Source of the DNA: Lachnospiraceae bacterium A4 | Lineage (GTDB): Bacteria > Bacillota > Clostridia > Lachnospirales > Lachnospiraceae | Reading direction: 5' to 3' | DNA: 48,963 nucleotides | Assembly: GCA_000403215.2 (NCBI GenBank) | Contig: KE159532.1 | Span: 136,927-185,889 of the forward strand | In this document: piece by piece, positions 25,786 through 33,967 of the stretch | Numbering within the stretch: position 1 is the first letter of the stretch | Layout of the letters: each line of letters starts with the position of its first letter | The notes under the pieces: generated by a model | Told to the model about the DNA's origin: nothing | Database searches by the model: none | What the model saw: only the letters and a program-made list of their open reading frames with translations | Translations under genes and position numbers: made by a program

Positions 25786-26982
25786 ATGAATATGAAGGAA
25801 TATATCGACGAGGCGGAGTCCGCGCTGCTTCACACCTACAATCGCTACCAGATTGTGTGGGAGAAGGGGGACGGGATGTACCTGTATGATATCGAGGGCA
25901 GGAAATACCTTGATTTTGTGGCGGGCATCGCAGTGTTTGCGCTCGGCTACAACAATAAGGCATACAACGATGCATTGAAGGCGCAGATTGACAAAGTGAT
26001 TCACACGTCAAATTATTATTATAATATTCCTGCAATCGAGGCGGCAAAGAAGCTGAAAAAGATTTCGGGCATGGACAGAATTTTTTATACCAACAGCGGT
26101 GCAGAGGCAGTCGAGGGTGCGTTAAAGGCGGCTCGGAAATATGCGTTTCTGAGAGACGGGCATACAGACCATGAGATCATTGCGATGAACCATTCGTTCC
26201 ACGGCAGGACGATGGGCGCGCTTTCTGTGACTGGAAATCCGCATTACAGAGAGGCGTTTGAGCCGCTGATCGGCAACATCAGGTTTGCGGACTTCAATGA
26301 TTTTGAGAGCGTCAAAGCGCAGGTGACAGAGAAGACATGTGCGATAATTTTTGAGACGGTTCAGGGCGAGGGGGGCATCTATCCAGCGGACGAGTCGTTT
26401 ATGAAGCAGGTGCGTGCACTCTGTGATGAGAAGGATATTCTGCTGATTCTGGACGAGATTCAGTGCGGCGTGGGAAGGACAGGCGCCATGTATGCATGGC
26501 AGCGCTACGGTGTAAAGCCGGATATTATGACAAGCGCAAAGGCGATTGGCTGCGGCGTGCCAGTGGGGGCGTTTATGATGACGGAAAAGGTGGCGCAGCA
26601 GTCACTTACAAGCGGCGACCACGGAACGACTTACGGCGGCAATCCGCTTGCGTGTGCGGCGATTGCAAAGGTGCTTGATCTCTTTGAGGAGCAGAATATT
26701 TTAGCAAACGTAAATGAGACCGGTGCATATTTATATGAGAAATTAGACGCATTGACAGCCAAGTATGACCAGATCAGGGCACACAGGGGCATCGGTCTGA
26801 TGCAGGGCTTGGAATGCGATATGCCTGTGAATGATATCATTCACAGGGCAATCGAAAAAGGGCTTTTGCTGATTAACGCAGGCACGAATATTATCCGGTT
26901 TATTCCGCCGCTGATTGTTTCAAAGGCAGATGTAGACAAAATGATCGAGATTGTGGACGCATGTTTTGCAGAGCAGCAGTGA
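25786..26982 (+). CDS. argD: Acetylornithine aminotransferase
   Basis: 398 aa, ATG 25786 after GGAGG, 17 bp behind argB. A PLP enzyme converting N-acetylglutamate semialdehyde to N-acetylornithine. Fold-type I class III motifs: YTNSGAEAVEGALKAARKYA, NHSFHGRTMGALSVTG, ETVQGEGGIYPA, LILDEIQCGVGRTG, and the PLP lysine in MTSAKAIGCGVPVGAF, then HGTTYGGNPLACA. Typical length. It ends the arg run; 152 bp without a gene follow before the solute-binding protein gene. Confidence 0.96.
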   Translation: MNMKEYIDEAESALLHTYNRYQIVWEKGDGMYLYDIEGRKYLDFVAGIAVFALGYNNKAYNDALKAQIDKVIHTSNYYYNIPAIEAAKKLKKISGMDRIFYTNSGAEAVEGALKAARKYAFLRDGHTDHEIIAMNHSFHGRTMGALSVTGNPHYREAFEPLIGNIRFADFNDFESVKAQVTEKTCAIIFETVQGEGGIYPADESFMKQVRALCDEKDILLILDEIQCGVGRTGAMYAWQRYGVKPDIMTSAKAIGCGVPVGAFMMTEKVAQQSLTSGDHGTTYGGNPLACAAIAKVLDLFEEQNILANVNETGAYLYEKLDALTAKYDQIRAHRGIGLMQGLECDMPVNDIIHRAIEKGLLLINAGTNIIRFIPPLIVSKADVDKMIEIVDACFAEQQ

Positions 26983-27134
26983 TGTGAAAGAAGTGCAAAT
27001 AGTAATAGGCATGAATTTTGCAGAATGGCAGTTTTGCATATAGATCTGGAAACAGCAGAAGCGCATTGGATAGGCAGCTGAGCGCTTGGATAAAATGAGG
27101 AATATAGAAGAGGAATGTAATATGAGGAAATTTC

Positions 27135-28625
27135 ATGAGGCATGATAGGATAAAAAAGAGGATGTTTGGCGTAGTGGCAGCGCTTGTGGCGGTAGTCGCG
27201 GTTCTGCTCGCCGTATTTTGGTATCACGCAGCGCAGCGCAGCGCAGGCGAAACACTGCCAGAGCTTGCGAACCGAAAAGAGACAATTCATTTATGGTACA
27301 CAGATGATGCGCTGACAGATTATTTAAATAGTAAGACACTGGAATTTTATAATAATACCGATATCAGGGTAAATGTGCAGTTGGTGTCGGGCCTTGAGTA
27401 TCTGGAAGCCGTCAATGCGGCGAGTCTGGACGAGGAGGCGGACACGCCGGACCTCTATATACTGAGCAATGATTCACTGGAAAAGGCATATTTGGCAGGG
27501 CTTGCCACACAACTGCCTGACAGCGCCCCCATCTATGATGAGCAGTTGTTTCACCAAGCGGCGCGCAATGCGGTCTTGTATGATGGAAAATATGTGGCAT
27601 GTCCGCTGTATTTTGAGACGAGTGCACTGCTCTATAACAAGACTTATCTGCAACAGATCGCGGACGAGGCAAACGGGGCAGGGGGTGATGACTCGGAGGA
27701 TAGAGGAGAGAATCCTGAGGAGACGGCGGGACAGAGTGTGACAGCAGACCAGCTCATTCCCACGTCGATTGTGGATATACTCACCTTTGCAGACCAGTAT
27801 TCGACGCCGGAGAATGTGGAATATTTCTTCCGCTGGGATGTATCGGATATCTTTTATAATTATTTTTTCATCGGAAATTATATCTCGGTGGGCGGTGATG
27901 CGGGGGATGACAAGACATTGATTGATATCTACAATACGGAGTCTGTCTCGAGCCTGAAAGTTTATCAGGAGCTCAATCAATTCTTCTCCATTGATACCAA
28001 AGAAACAAATTATGATACGATTTTACAAGAGTTTCAGGAGGGAAGGACAATCTACACCATCGCGACAAGCGACTGTATCAGAAAGCTGGATGAGGCAGCC
28101 AAAAACGGAGAATTTGGGTATGAGTACGGTGTTGCAAAACTTCCTGATATCAATCAGGAGCTCACGACAAAGGGCATGTCCGTGACGAACGCACTGGTCC
28201 TTAACGGCTACTCTGAGCATAAAGAGTCCGCCGGGCGTCTGATGGAGTATCTGGTTCGGGACGCAAGCACCGATTTGTACAGTATGACAGGGAAACTTTC
28301 TTCTGTGACACAGAGTGTAAACGGAAATGAGCACGCAGCAGTTTTTATGGACAATTATCAGGAGTCTGTTCCCATGCCAAAGATGCTGGAGACTGGAAAT
28401 TTCTGGGTAGAGCTTGAAATCTGCTTTGCAAAGGTCTGGGGCGGGGAAGATGCGAACACACAGCTTCGGCAGCTTTCGGAACAGATCAAGACACAGCTTG
28501 TAGGGGAGCCTGTGACGGAGGCGTCCATAGAGGACCCGCATGTAGAACTATTGCCTGCTGTAGAATATGAGGAAGGTACTGGAGAGCTGGATGTCACACC
28601 TGAGACACCAAGTTCGCCGGAATAG
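27135..28625 (+). CDS. Membrane-anchored extracellular solute-binding protein, orphan
   Basis: 496 aa, ATG 27135 after AGGAAA. A single N-terminal hydrophobic segment (about 10-29) without a lipobox Cys anchors it to the outer face of the membrane. The rest resembles ABC-transporter sugar-binding proteins (SBP family 1/8): IHLWYTDDALTDYLNSKTLE, then DLYILSNDSLEKAYLAGL, YFETSALLYNKTYLQQIA, and FQEGRTIYTIATSDCIRKL (the F-x-x-G-x-x-A-like segment). An acidic, Gly-rich insert (about 178-200) interrupts the fold, and the tail is acidic and Pro-rich. No permease or ATPase gene is adjacent. It may serve a distant transporter or act as a sensor. It follows argD but has its own 150-bp leader. Confidence 0.75.
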   Translation: MRHDRIKKRMFGVVAALVAVVAVLLAVFWYHAAQRSAGETLPELANRKETIHLWYTDDALTDYLNSKTLEFYNNTDIRVNVQLVSGLEYLEAVNAASLDEEADTPDLYILSNDSLEKAYLAGLATQLPDSAPIYDEQLFHQAARNAVLYDGKYVACPLYFETSALLYNKTYLQQIADEANGAGGDDSEDRGENPEETAGQSVTADQLIPTSIVDILTFADQYSTPENVEYFFRWDVSDIFYNYFFIGNYISVGGDAGDDKTLIDIYNTESVSSLKVYQELNQFFSIDTKETNYDTILQEFQEGRTIYTIATSDCIRKLDEAAKNGEFGYEYGVAKLPDINQELTTKGMSVTNALVLNGYSEHKESAGRLMEYLVRDASTDLYSMTGKLSSVTQSVNGNEHAAVFMDNYQESVPMPKMLETGNFWVELEICFAKVWGGEDANTQLRQLSEQIKTQLVGEPVTEASIEDPHVELLPAVEYEEGTGELDVTPETPSSPE

Positions 28626-28774
28626 CTGAATTTCTTTGTAAATAGCAGGAATAAATTTTTTAAATAATCCAATGATAATTGTAAACTGGCAGGTTAAAAC
28701 CGTCAGTTCTTGATTGTGAAAATAGTAGTGATTCGTTATAATTGCTGTCAAGATGAAAATGGAGGTTAACAATT
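28626..28774. other. Short intergenic region with an imperfect hairpin
   Basis: AACTGGCAGGTT-aa-AACCGTCAGTT (about 28684-28708), one bulge, no T-run. A weak terminator is possible. Nothing else seen. Confidence 0.3.
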
Positions 28775-29206
28775 ATGATTGGATTTTTGATTGCGCTGAT
28801 CTCAGGCGCATTGATGAGTGTACAGGGCGTGTTCAACACAAAAGTGACAGAGGCGTCGAGCATGTGGGCGGCAAATGCGTTTGTGCAGTTTACGGCGTTT
28901 CTTGTGTGCATTGTGGCATGGCTGTTTGCGGACAGAACATCTTTTCGAGAGGTGCTCGCCGTGGAGCCAAAATATTTTTTGCTCGGCGGGGCGATGGGCG
29001 CATTTATCACGTTGACAGTCATCAAGAGCATGGATGCTTTGGGACCGGCAAAGGCGGTGATGCTGATCGTGATAGCACAGTTGATCATTGCGTACTTGAT
29101 AGAGCTCTTTGGCATGTTCGGCGTGGAGAAGCAGCCTTTTAGCTGGCGCAAGGTCATCGGTGCACTGATAGCGATAGGGGGATTTGTGCTGTTTAAATGG
29201 AAGTAG
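28775..29206 (+). CDS. YdcZ/DUF606-like DMT-superfamily membrane protein
   Basis: 143 aa, ATG 28775 after GGAGG. About five hydrophobic helices: IGFLIALISGALMSVQGVFN with the family's opening Asn; WAANAFVQFTAFLVCIVAWL; KYFLLGGAMGAFITLTVI; AKAVMLIVIAQLIIAYLIEL; and the C-terminal VIGALIAIGGFVLF. This is the half-size drug/metabolite transporter type known as DUF606 (YdcZ), whose members usually work as dimers; the substrate is unknown. It stands between the solute-binding protein and the ATPase-nuclease gene without an obvious partner. Confidence 0.85.
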   Translation: MIGFLIALISGALMSVQGVFNTKVTEASSMWAANAFVQFTAFLVCIVAWLFADRTSFREVLAVEPKYFLLGGAMGAFITLTVIKSMDALGPAKAVMLIVIAQLIIAYLIELFGMFGVEKQPFSWRKVIGALIAIGGFVLFKWK

Positions 29207-29224
29207 GAAAGGTTTCAGATCTCT

Positions 29225-29253
29225 CGTTGTGGAAAGTGCAAAAATCGTGTATA
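29225..29253 (+). promoter_or_regulatory. Promoter of the ATPase-nuclease gene
   Basis: TTGTGG (29225-29230), a 17-base spacer and TATAGT (29248-29253), about 40 bp before the start codon. Confidence 0.6.
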
Positions 29254-29294
29254 GTAGTATATAGCAGAAGGAATAAAGAATGGAGGTGGAATGC

Positions 29295-30884
29295 ATGAAA
29301 CGCAGTTTTAATGTGACAGGGTCCTGCAATCCACAGAGACATTACATGGTCAGGCTCGACGACAGGCTGGAGAAGATCAGAGAAGATTATGTTGAAGGCG
29401 GCAGTTACTTTGTCATTAACAGAGGCAGACAATACGGAAAGACAACTACTTTGGCCGCATTGGAAGAGGCGTTAAAAGATGATTATGTAGTGTTGTCTAT
29501 AGACTTTCAGCAGATGGGAACGGAGGATTTTGCGAATGCTTCGACGTTTGCCCATGCGTTTGCAAATATGCTGATCGAATCTCTGGAGATGAATGGCTTG
29601 GGCGGCAGAGCAGAATTGACGCAACCGCTGACAGAGGTTCTTGACAGAGACAGCAACAGCTTGAAGGAGCTGTTTATGCGTCTGAGCAGAATGTGCAAAA
29701 ACAGCACACAGCCTGTCATATTGATGATTGATGAGGTGGATAGTGCGTCGAATAATCAGGTTTTTGTCGATTTTTTGGCACAGCTTCGGGGGTATTATCT
29801 AAAGAGAGATAAGATGCCGATTTTTCATTCTGTGATTCTTGCTGGTGTGTACAGTATCAAGAACCTGAAATTGAAATTGCGCGCTGAGTCCCAACATCAA
29901 TACAACAGTCCGTGGAATATTGCGGCTGAGTTTGAGATTGAGATGCGTTTTTCGTCCAGTCAGATTGCTGCAATGCTGACGGAGTATGAAGCAGATCATC
30001 ATACGGGAATGAATACAGGTCTTGTGGCAGAAGAAATCTACGCATATACATCAGGATATCCAGTGCTTGTCTCATCAATCTGTAAACGTATTGATGAGAC
30101 GCTATGCGGTACAGAGGGTTTTGAAACCCCACAAATAGCATGGACAAAGGACGGTGTCGCCGAAGCGGTAAAAAGGATGCTAAAGGTCAGTACACCGTTG
30201 TTTGAGAGTATGGTAAAGCAGCTTGACAGTTACACAGAGCTGCGCGCCATAATCGAAAGTATTATTTATCAGGGGATGAAAATACCATTTAGCCCAGATG
30301 AAAAGGCGGTCAGTATGGGGGTGATGTTTGGATTTTTGACAGAAAAAAATGGACAGGTGGCGATTGCGAACCGTATCTTTGAGATGTATCTTATGAACTA
30401 TCTGATGGCGGAAGAGGCTGTTCAGAGTGAAGTCTATGCGAAAGGCGGAAGTGACAGAATCAGATTTATCAAGAATCATCGTCTTGACATGGATCTGGTC
30501 ATGACAAAATTTGTAGAGTATTTTAGTGAGATTTGTGTTGATAAAGATCAAGTATTTATAGAGAAATTTGGCAGAAAATTCTTTTTATTATACTTGAAGC
30601 CTATTATCAATGGAACGGGAAATTATTACATAGAAGCGCAGACAAGAGACGAGAGGCGCACAGATGTGATCGTGGATTACCTTGGTGAGCAGTTTATTGT
30701 GGAACTGAAAATCTGGCATGGCAGCGAATACAACGAACGTGGTGAAAGGCAGCTAACAGAGTATCTTGAATATTTTCATCTGGATAAGGGATATATGCTT
30801 AGTTTTAATTTTAACCGGAAGAAGGAAGTTGGCGTGAAGGAGATCAAGGTAGGCACAAAGACGATTGTGGAGGCAGTCGTGTAG
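29295..30884 (+). CDS. AAA-like ATPase fused to a PD-(D/E)XK nuclease domain
   Basis: 529 aa. The ATG at 29295 was chosen since GGAGGTGG (29282-29289) precedes it; the ATG at 29280 overlaps that SD. N-terminal P-loop ATPase (about 1-300): VINRGRQYGKTTTLAAL (Walker A GRQYGKTT) and VILMIDEVDS (Walker B), followed by a helical winged region with a YTSGYPVLVSSICKRID stretch. C-terminal domain (about 440-529): TDVIVDYLGEQFIVELKIW, matching the D-x(n)-E-x-K core of PD-(D/E)XK nucleases. Similar proteins, often many per genome, occur in gut clostridia and Bacteroidetes with unknown role; defence or mobile DNA handling is speculation. Confidence 0.8.
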   Translation: MKRSFNVTGSCNPQRHYMVRLDDRLEKIREDYVEGGSYFVINRGRQYGKTTTLAALEEALKDDYVVLSIDFQQMGTEDFANASTFAHAFANMLIESLEMNGLGGRAELTQPLTEVLDRDSNSLKELFMRLSRMCKNSTQPVILMIDEVDSASNNQVFVDFLAQLRGYYLKRDKMPIFHSVILAGVYSIKNLKLKLRAESQHQYNSPWNIAAEFEIEMRFSSSQIAAMLTEYEADHHTGMNTGLVAEEIYAYTSGYPVLVSSICKRIDETLCGTEGFETPQIAWTKDGVAEAVKRMLKVSTPLFESMVKQLDSYTELRAIIESIIYQGMKIPFSPDEKAVSMGVMFGFLTEKNGQVAIANRIFEMYLMNYLMAEEAVQSEVYAKGGSDRIRFIKNHRLDMDLVMTKFVEYFSEICVDKDQVFIEKFGRKFFLLYLKPIINGTGNYYIEAQTRDERRTDVIVDYLGEQFIVELKIWHGSEYNERGERQLTEYLEYFHLDKGYMLSFNFNRKKEVGVKEIKVGTKTIVEAVV

Positions 30885-30922
30885 CGTAAAAGGGAAAATT
30901 TTTAAGGACGGAGGAACGAGTA

Positions 30923-32593
30923 ATGAGTGGAAACCAAATGGCAAATGGAACAAGACGTAAGGGATTTATGCGGCTTGGGGTGAAAATCGGTTGTGTGATG
31001 GCAGTCATGCAGATTTTTTTTGTTGTGATGGCGGTGACAATATGTGTATATATGTTTCGCAATCTGATTACAAGAATGCAGAAGGAGAGCTGTGTCAATG
31101 GTACAAATATGCTGGCGTATGGACTTAGCATGTTGTCGGGCAGCGAGGATATGAATCAGATCTTGGATGAGATGAAGCAGAAAATGGGTTGCGAATTTAC
31201 CATTTTTGAGGGAGATACCCGCAAGTACAGCACGGTAATGCAAAATGGTGAGCGTGTGGTGGGGACGCAGTTGTCCGCAGATCTGAAACAAATCGTGCTG
31301 GAGCAAGGGCAAAGTTATGTGGGCGAGGCAGATATACTGGGGATCAATTATCTGTGTTCCTATGTACCCACAAAAGACGAGAATGGGAATGTCAACGGCT
31401 TGATTTTTGCGGGGCTTCCAACGACGGATGCAAAGCAGGGGACAGCCCATGTGATCAATGTCATCTCTGTGATGAGCCTTGTCACCGTTACGGTCTGTGT
31501 GCTGTTTCTGGCGGTATATCTGACAAAACGGATTACCAAACCTCTGCGGGAGATTACCCAGATGGCACTGCGTTTGGAACAAGGTGATCTGGGACTTGCA
31601 AGTCAGGAGGAGATACGAGTGAGTGTTCACTCCAATGACGAGATTGGTATTCTGGGACAGATTTTTGAGAAGACAATACGGCAGATGCAGGTGTATATCG
31701 GTGAGATTTCAGATGTATTGGGGGCAATTGCACAGGGAGATCTGACATTGAATGCCAAGCAGGATTACACAGGAGATTTCCAATCAATCAGGCAGTCGCT
31801 CGACAGTATTCATACTGCGTTAAACAGCACTATGAGAAAGATTGTCACAAGCAGCGGGCAGGTTTCCGCAGGTGCAGATCAGATGGCGGGCACTGCGCAG
31901 TCGCTTGCACAAGGCACTTCACAGCAGGCGAGTGCAGTGGAGGAGGTTTCCGCAACGGTTGCGGATATTTCTGAGAGTGCCAGACAGACTGCTTCCGCTG
32001 CGAGGGAAGCAGGGGAGTATGTCGGTCAGGTCAGCGCTAAGCTGGGTGTCAGCATGGATTATGTCAAGGATTTGAACGAAGCAATGGTGGATATTTCAGA
32101 TTCTTCGGAGAAAATCAGCACGATTGTTTCCACGATCGAGAGTATTGCTTTTCAAATTAATATTCTGGCGCTGAATGCCGCTGTGGAGGCTGCGCGGGCG
32201 GGCACTGCCGGCAAGGGCTTTGCTGTGGTTGCGGAGGAAGTCAGGAGTCTGGCGGGCAAGTCCGACGAGGCGGCCAAGGCAACCAAGGAACTGATCGAGG
32301 GGTCTATTGCAACGGTCGATAAAGGCAGTCATGCGATGAACAGGGTGACACAGGCTTTGGAACAGACAAATCAGATCGCAGACGGCGTGACGACGAAGAT
32401 GGCGACGGTCGTGGAGGCTGTGGAGAAGCAGAATGTGGCTATTGAGCAGGTCAATATAGGAATCGAGCAGATCTCTGCCGTAGTGCAGGCAAACTCCGCT
32501 ACCGGCGAAGAGTGCGCCGCTGCCAGCGAGGAGTTGTCATCTCACGCAAGTCTGCTGAGAAACCTGATGGATTCTTTCCATTTAAAGAGATGA
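30923..32593 (+). CDS. Methyl-accepting chemotaxis protein
   Basis: 556 aa, ATG 30923 after GGAGG. First membrane helix about 18-45, an extracellular single-Cache-like sensor (about 46-170; DADILGINYLCSYVP-like strand around 140), second membrane helix about 176-198, then HAMP (KRITKPLREITQMALRLEQG) and a long coiled-coil signalling domain. The highly conserved hairpin tip is present: IAFQINILALNAAVEAARAG, then GKGFAVVAEEVRSLAGKS. It reports a small ligand to CheA/CheW. The ligand is unknown and no other chemotaxis genes are nearby. It lies 38 bp after the ATPase-nuclease gene and 22 bp before sbcD. Confidence 0.93.
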   Translation: MSGNQMANGTRRKGFMRLGVKIGCVMAVMQIFFVVMAVTICVYMFRNLITRMQKESCVNGTNMLAYGLSMLSGSEDMNQILDEMKQKMGCEFTIFEGDTRKYSTVMQNGERVVGTQLSADLKQIVLEQGQSYVGEADILGINYLCSYVPTKDENGNVNGLIFAGLPTTDAKQGTAHVINVISVMSLVTVTVCVLFLAVYLTKRITKPLREITQMALRLEQGDLGLASQEEIRVSVHSNDEIGILGQIFEKTIRQMQVYIGEISDVLGAIAQGDLTLNAKQDYTGDFQSIRQSLDSIHTALNSTMRKIVTSSGQVSAGADQMAGTAQSLAQGTSQQASAVEEVSATVADISESARQTASAAREAGEYVGQVSAKLGVSMDYVKDLNEAMVDISDSSEKISTIVSTIESIAFQINILALNAAVEAARAGTAGKGFAVVAEEVRSLAGKSDEAAKATKELIEGSIATVDKGSHAMNRVTQALEQTNQIADGVTTKMATVVEAVEKQNVAIEQVNIGIEQISAVVQANSATGEECAAASEELSSHASLLRNLMDSFHLKR

Positions 32594-32615
32594 TTTCACT
32601 AAAGGGGAAAACGTC

Positions 32616-33761
32616 ATGAAACTTATACATATCTCAGATCTTCATATCGGAAAACGGGTCAACGAGTTTCCGATGCTGGAAGATCAGAAATACATTTTGC
32701 GGCAAATCCTTGCAATTGCAGATGCCCAGCAGGCGGACGGCATCATGATTGCGGGGGATATCTACGACAAGCCAGTGCCGTCCGCCGAGGCGGTGCAGGT
32801 GTTTGACTGGTTTCTGACAGAGCTTGCAGACCGCAAAAAACAGGTCTATGCGGTCAGCGGCAATCATGACTCTGCGGAGCGCATTGCGTTTGGCGCACAG
32901 CTTATGTGCGGCAGGGGCGTTTTTGTCTCCCCTGTTTACCGCGGAGACACTGCCAAATTTACCATGACTGATTCCTATGGGGAGTTGTGTCTGTATCTGC
33001 TGCCGTTTGTCAAGCCGGCAGTGGTGCGTCATGCCTTGCAGGAGATGTCAGACAGGGAGGAGACTCCAATGCCGGAGAGCTACCATGAGGCGGTAAAGCT
33101 TGCGGTGGCGCGCATGAATGTGGACACCACAAAGCGCAATATTCTGATCGCACACCAATTTGTGACTGGTGCGGGGCGCTGTGATTCCGAGGAGGTGTCT
33201 GTCGGCGGTCTGGACAATGTTGACGCAGATGTCTTTGACGATTTTGACTATGTGGCGTTGGGGCATATCCACAGCCCGCAATCGTTAAAGCGGGAGACTG
33301 TGCGCTATTGCGGCACGCCTTTAAAGTATTCCTTCTCGGAGGCAGCGCAGGAAAAATCAGTCACTGTGGTAGAATTTCGGGAAAAAGGAAACATCGCGCT
33401 TTCGACAGTCCCGCTGGTTCCGCTTCACGATCTGCGCAAAATTCGGGGGACTTATCTGGAGGTGACTGCGAAATCTTTTTATCAGGATACGGACACCCAA
33501 GATTATGTGCAGATTACGCTGACTGACGAGGAGGATATCCCGGATGGATTACAGAAGCTGCGGGTTATTTATCCCAATCTGATGCGGCTGGAATACGACA
33601 ACAGCAGGACGAGGCACAGCCGCGTGGTCGAGCGCGCAGAGGAGATCGAACAGAAAACAGAGCTGGAATTGTTTGCGGAGTTTTATGAGATGCAGAATAA
33701 CCAGCCGATGAGCGAGGAACAGTCTGCGTTCGTAACACGATTGATCGAGGAGAGCAGATAA
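32616..33761 (+). CDS. sbcD: Exonuclease subunit SbcD
   Basis: 381 aa, ATG 32616 after AAAGGGGA. Mre11-like metallophosphoesterase that, with SbcC, trims DNA ends and opens hairpins. The five metal-binding motifs are in order: ISDLHIGKRV, GDIYDKPVPS, VSGNHDSAERI, IAHQFV, and LGHIHSPQ. The C-terminal part (about 270-381) is the capping/SbcC-binding region. Family length. Unlike most genomes, the partner sbcC does not follow directly: 206 bp of repeat-bearing sequence intervene. Confidence 0.95.
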   Translation: MKLIHISDLHIGKRVNEFPMLEDQKYILRQILAIADAQQADGIMIAGDIYDKPVPSAEAVQVFDWFLTELADRKKQVYAVSGNHDSAERIAFGAQLMCGRGVFVSPVYRGDTAKFTMTDSYGELCLYLLPFVKPAVVRHALQEMSDREETPMPESYHEAVKLAVARMNVDTTKRNILIAHQFVTGAGRCDSEEVSVGGLDNVDADVFDDFDYVALGHIHSPQSLKRETVRYCGTPLKYSFSEAAQEKSVTVVEFREKGNIALSTVPLVPLHDLRKIRGTYLEVTAKSFYQDTDTQDYVQITLTDEEDIPDGLQKLRVIYPNLMRLEYDNSRTRHSRVVERAEEIEQKTELELFAEFYEMQNNQPMSEEQSAFVTRLIEESR

Positions 33762-33836
33762 AATACACCTTGCTTGCATAAACACTGTATGCGGTGTGCC
33801 AGATCGAACGATGCAAAAACAACTATCCCAATATAG

Positions 33837-33949
33837 TATCGAAGAAAGTTGAGAAAAAAACACAGTATCGGAAGTGTTGCAGAGTATATCAAAGAAAGTT
33901 GAGAAAAGGAAGCACAGTAAAGAAATCATAGAAAAGGAATCATAGTAAC
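33837..33949. repeat. Imperfect direct repeats between sbcD and sbcC
   Basis: AAGAAAGTTGAGAAAA plus a CACAGTA tail occurs at about 33842-33867 and, after TATCA, at about 33891-33919. A third, poorer unit follows at 33919-33949 (TCATAGAAAAGGAATCATAG). Period about 50 then 30. No hairpin and no ORF; it fills most of the sbcD-sbcC gap. Confidence 0.6.
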
Positions 33950-33967
33950 GAGGGGGAGAAAGCATAA

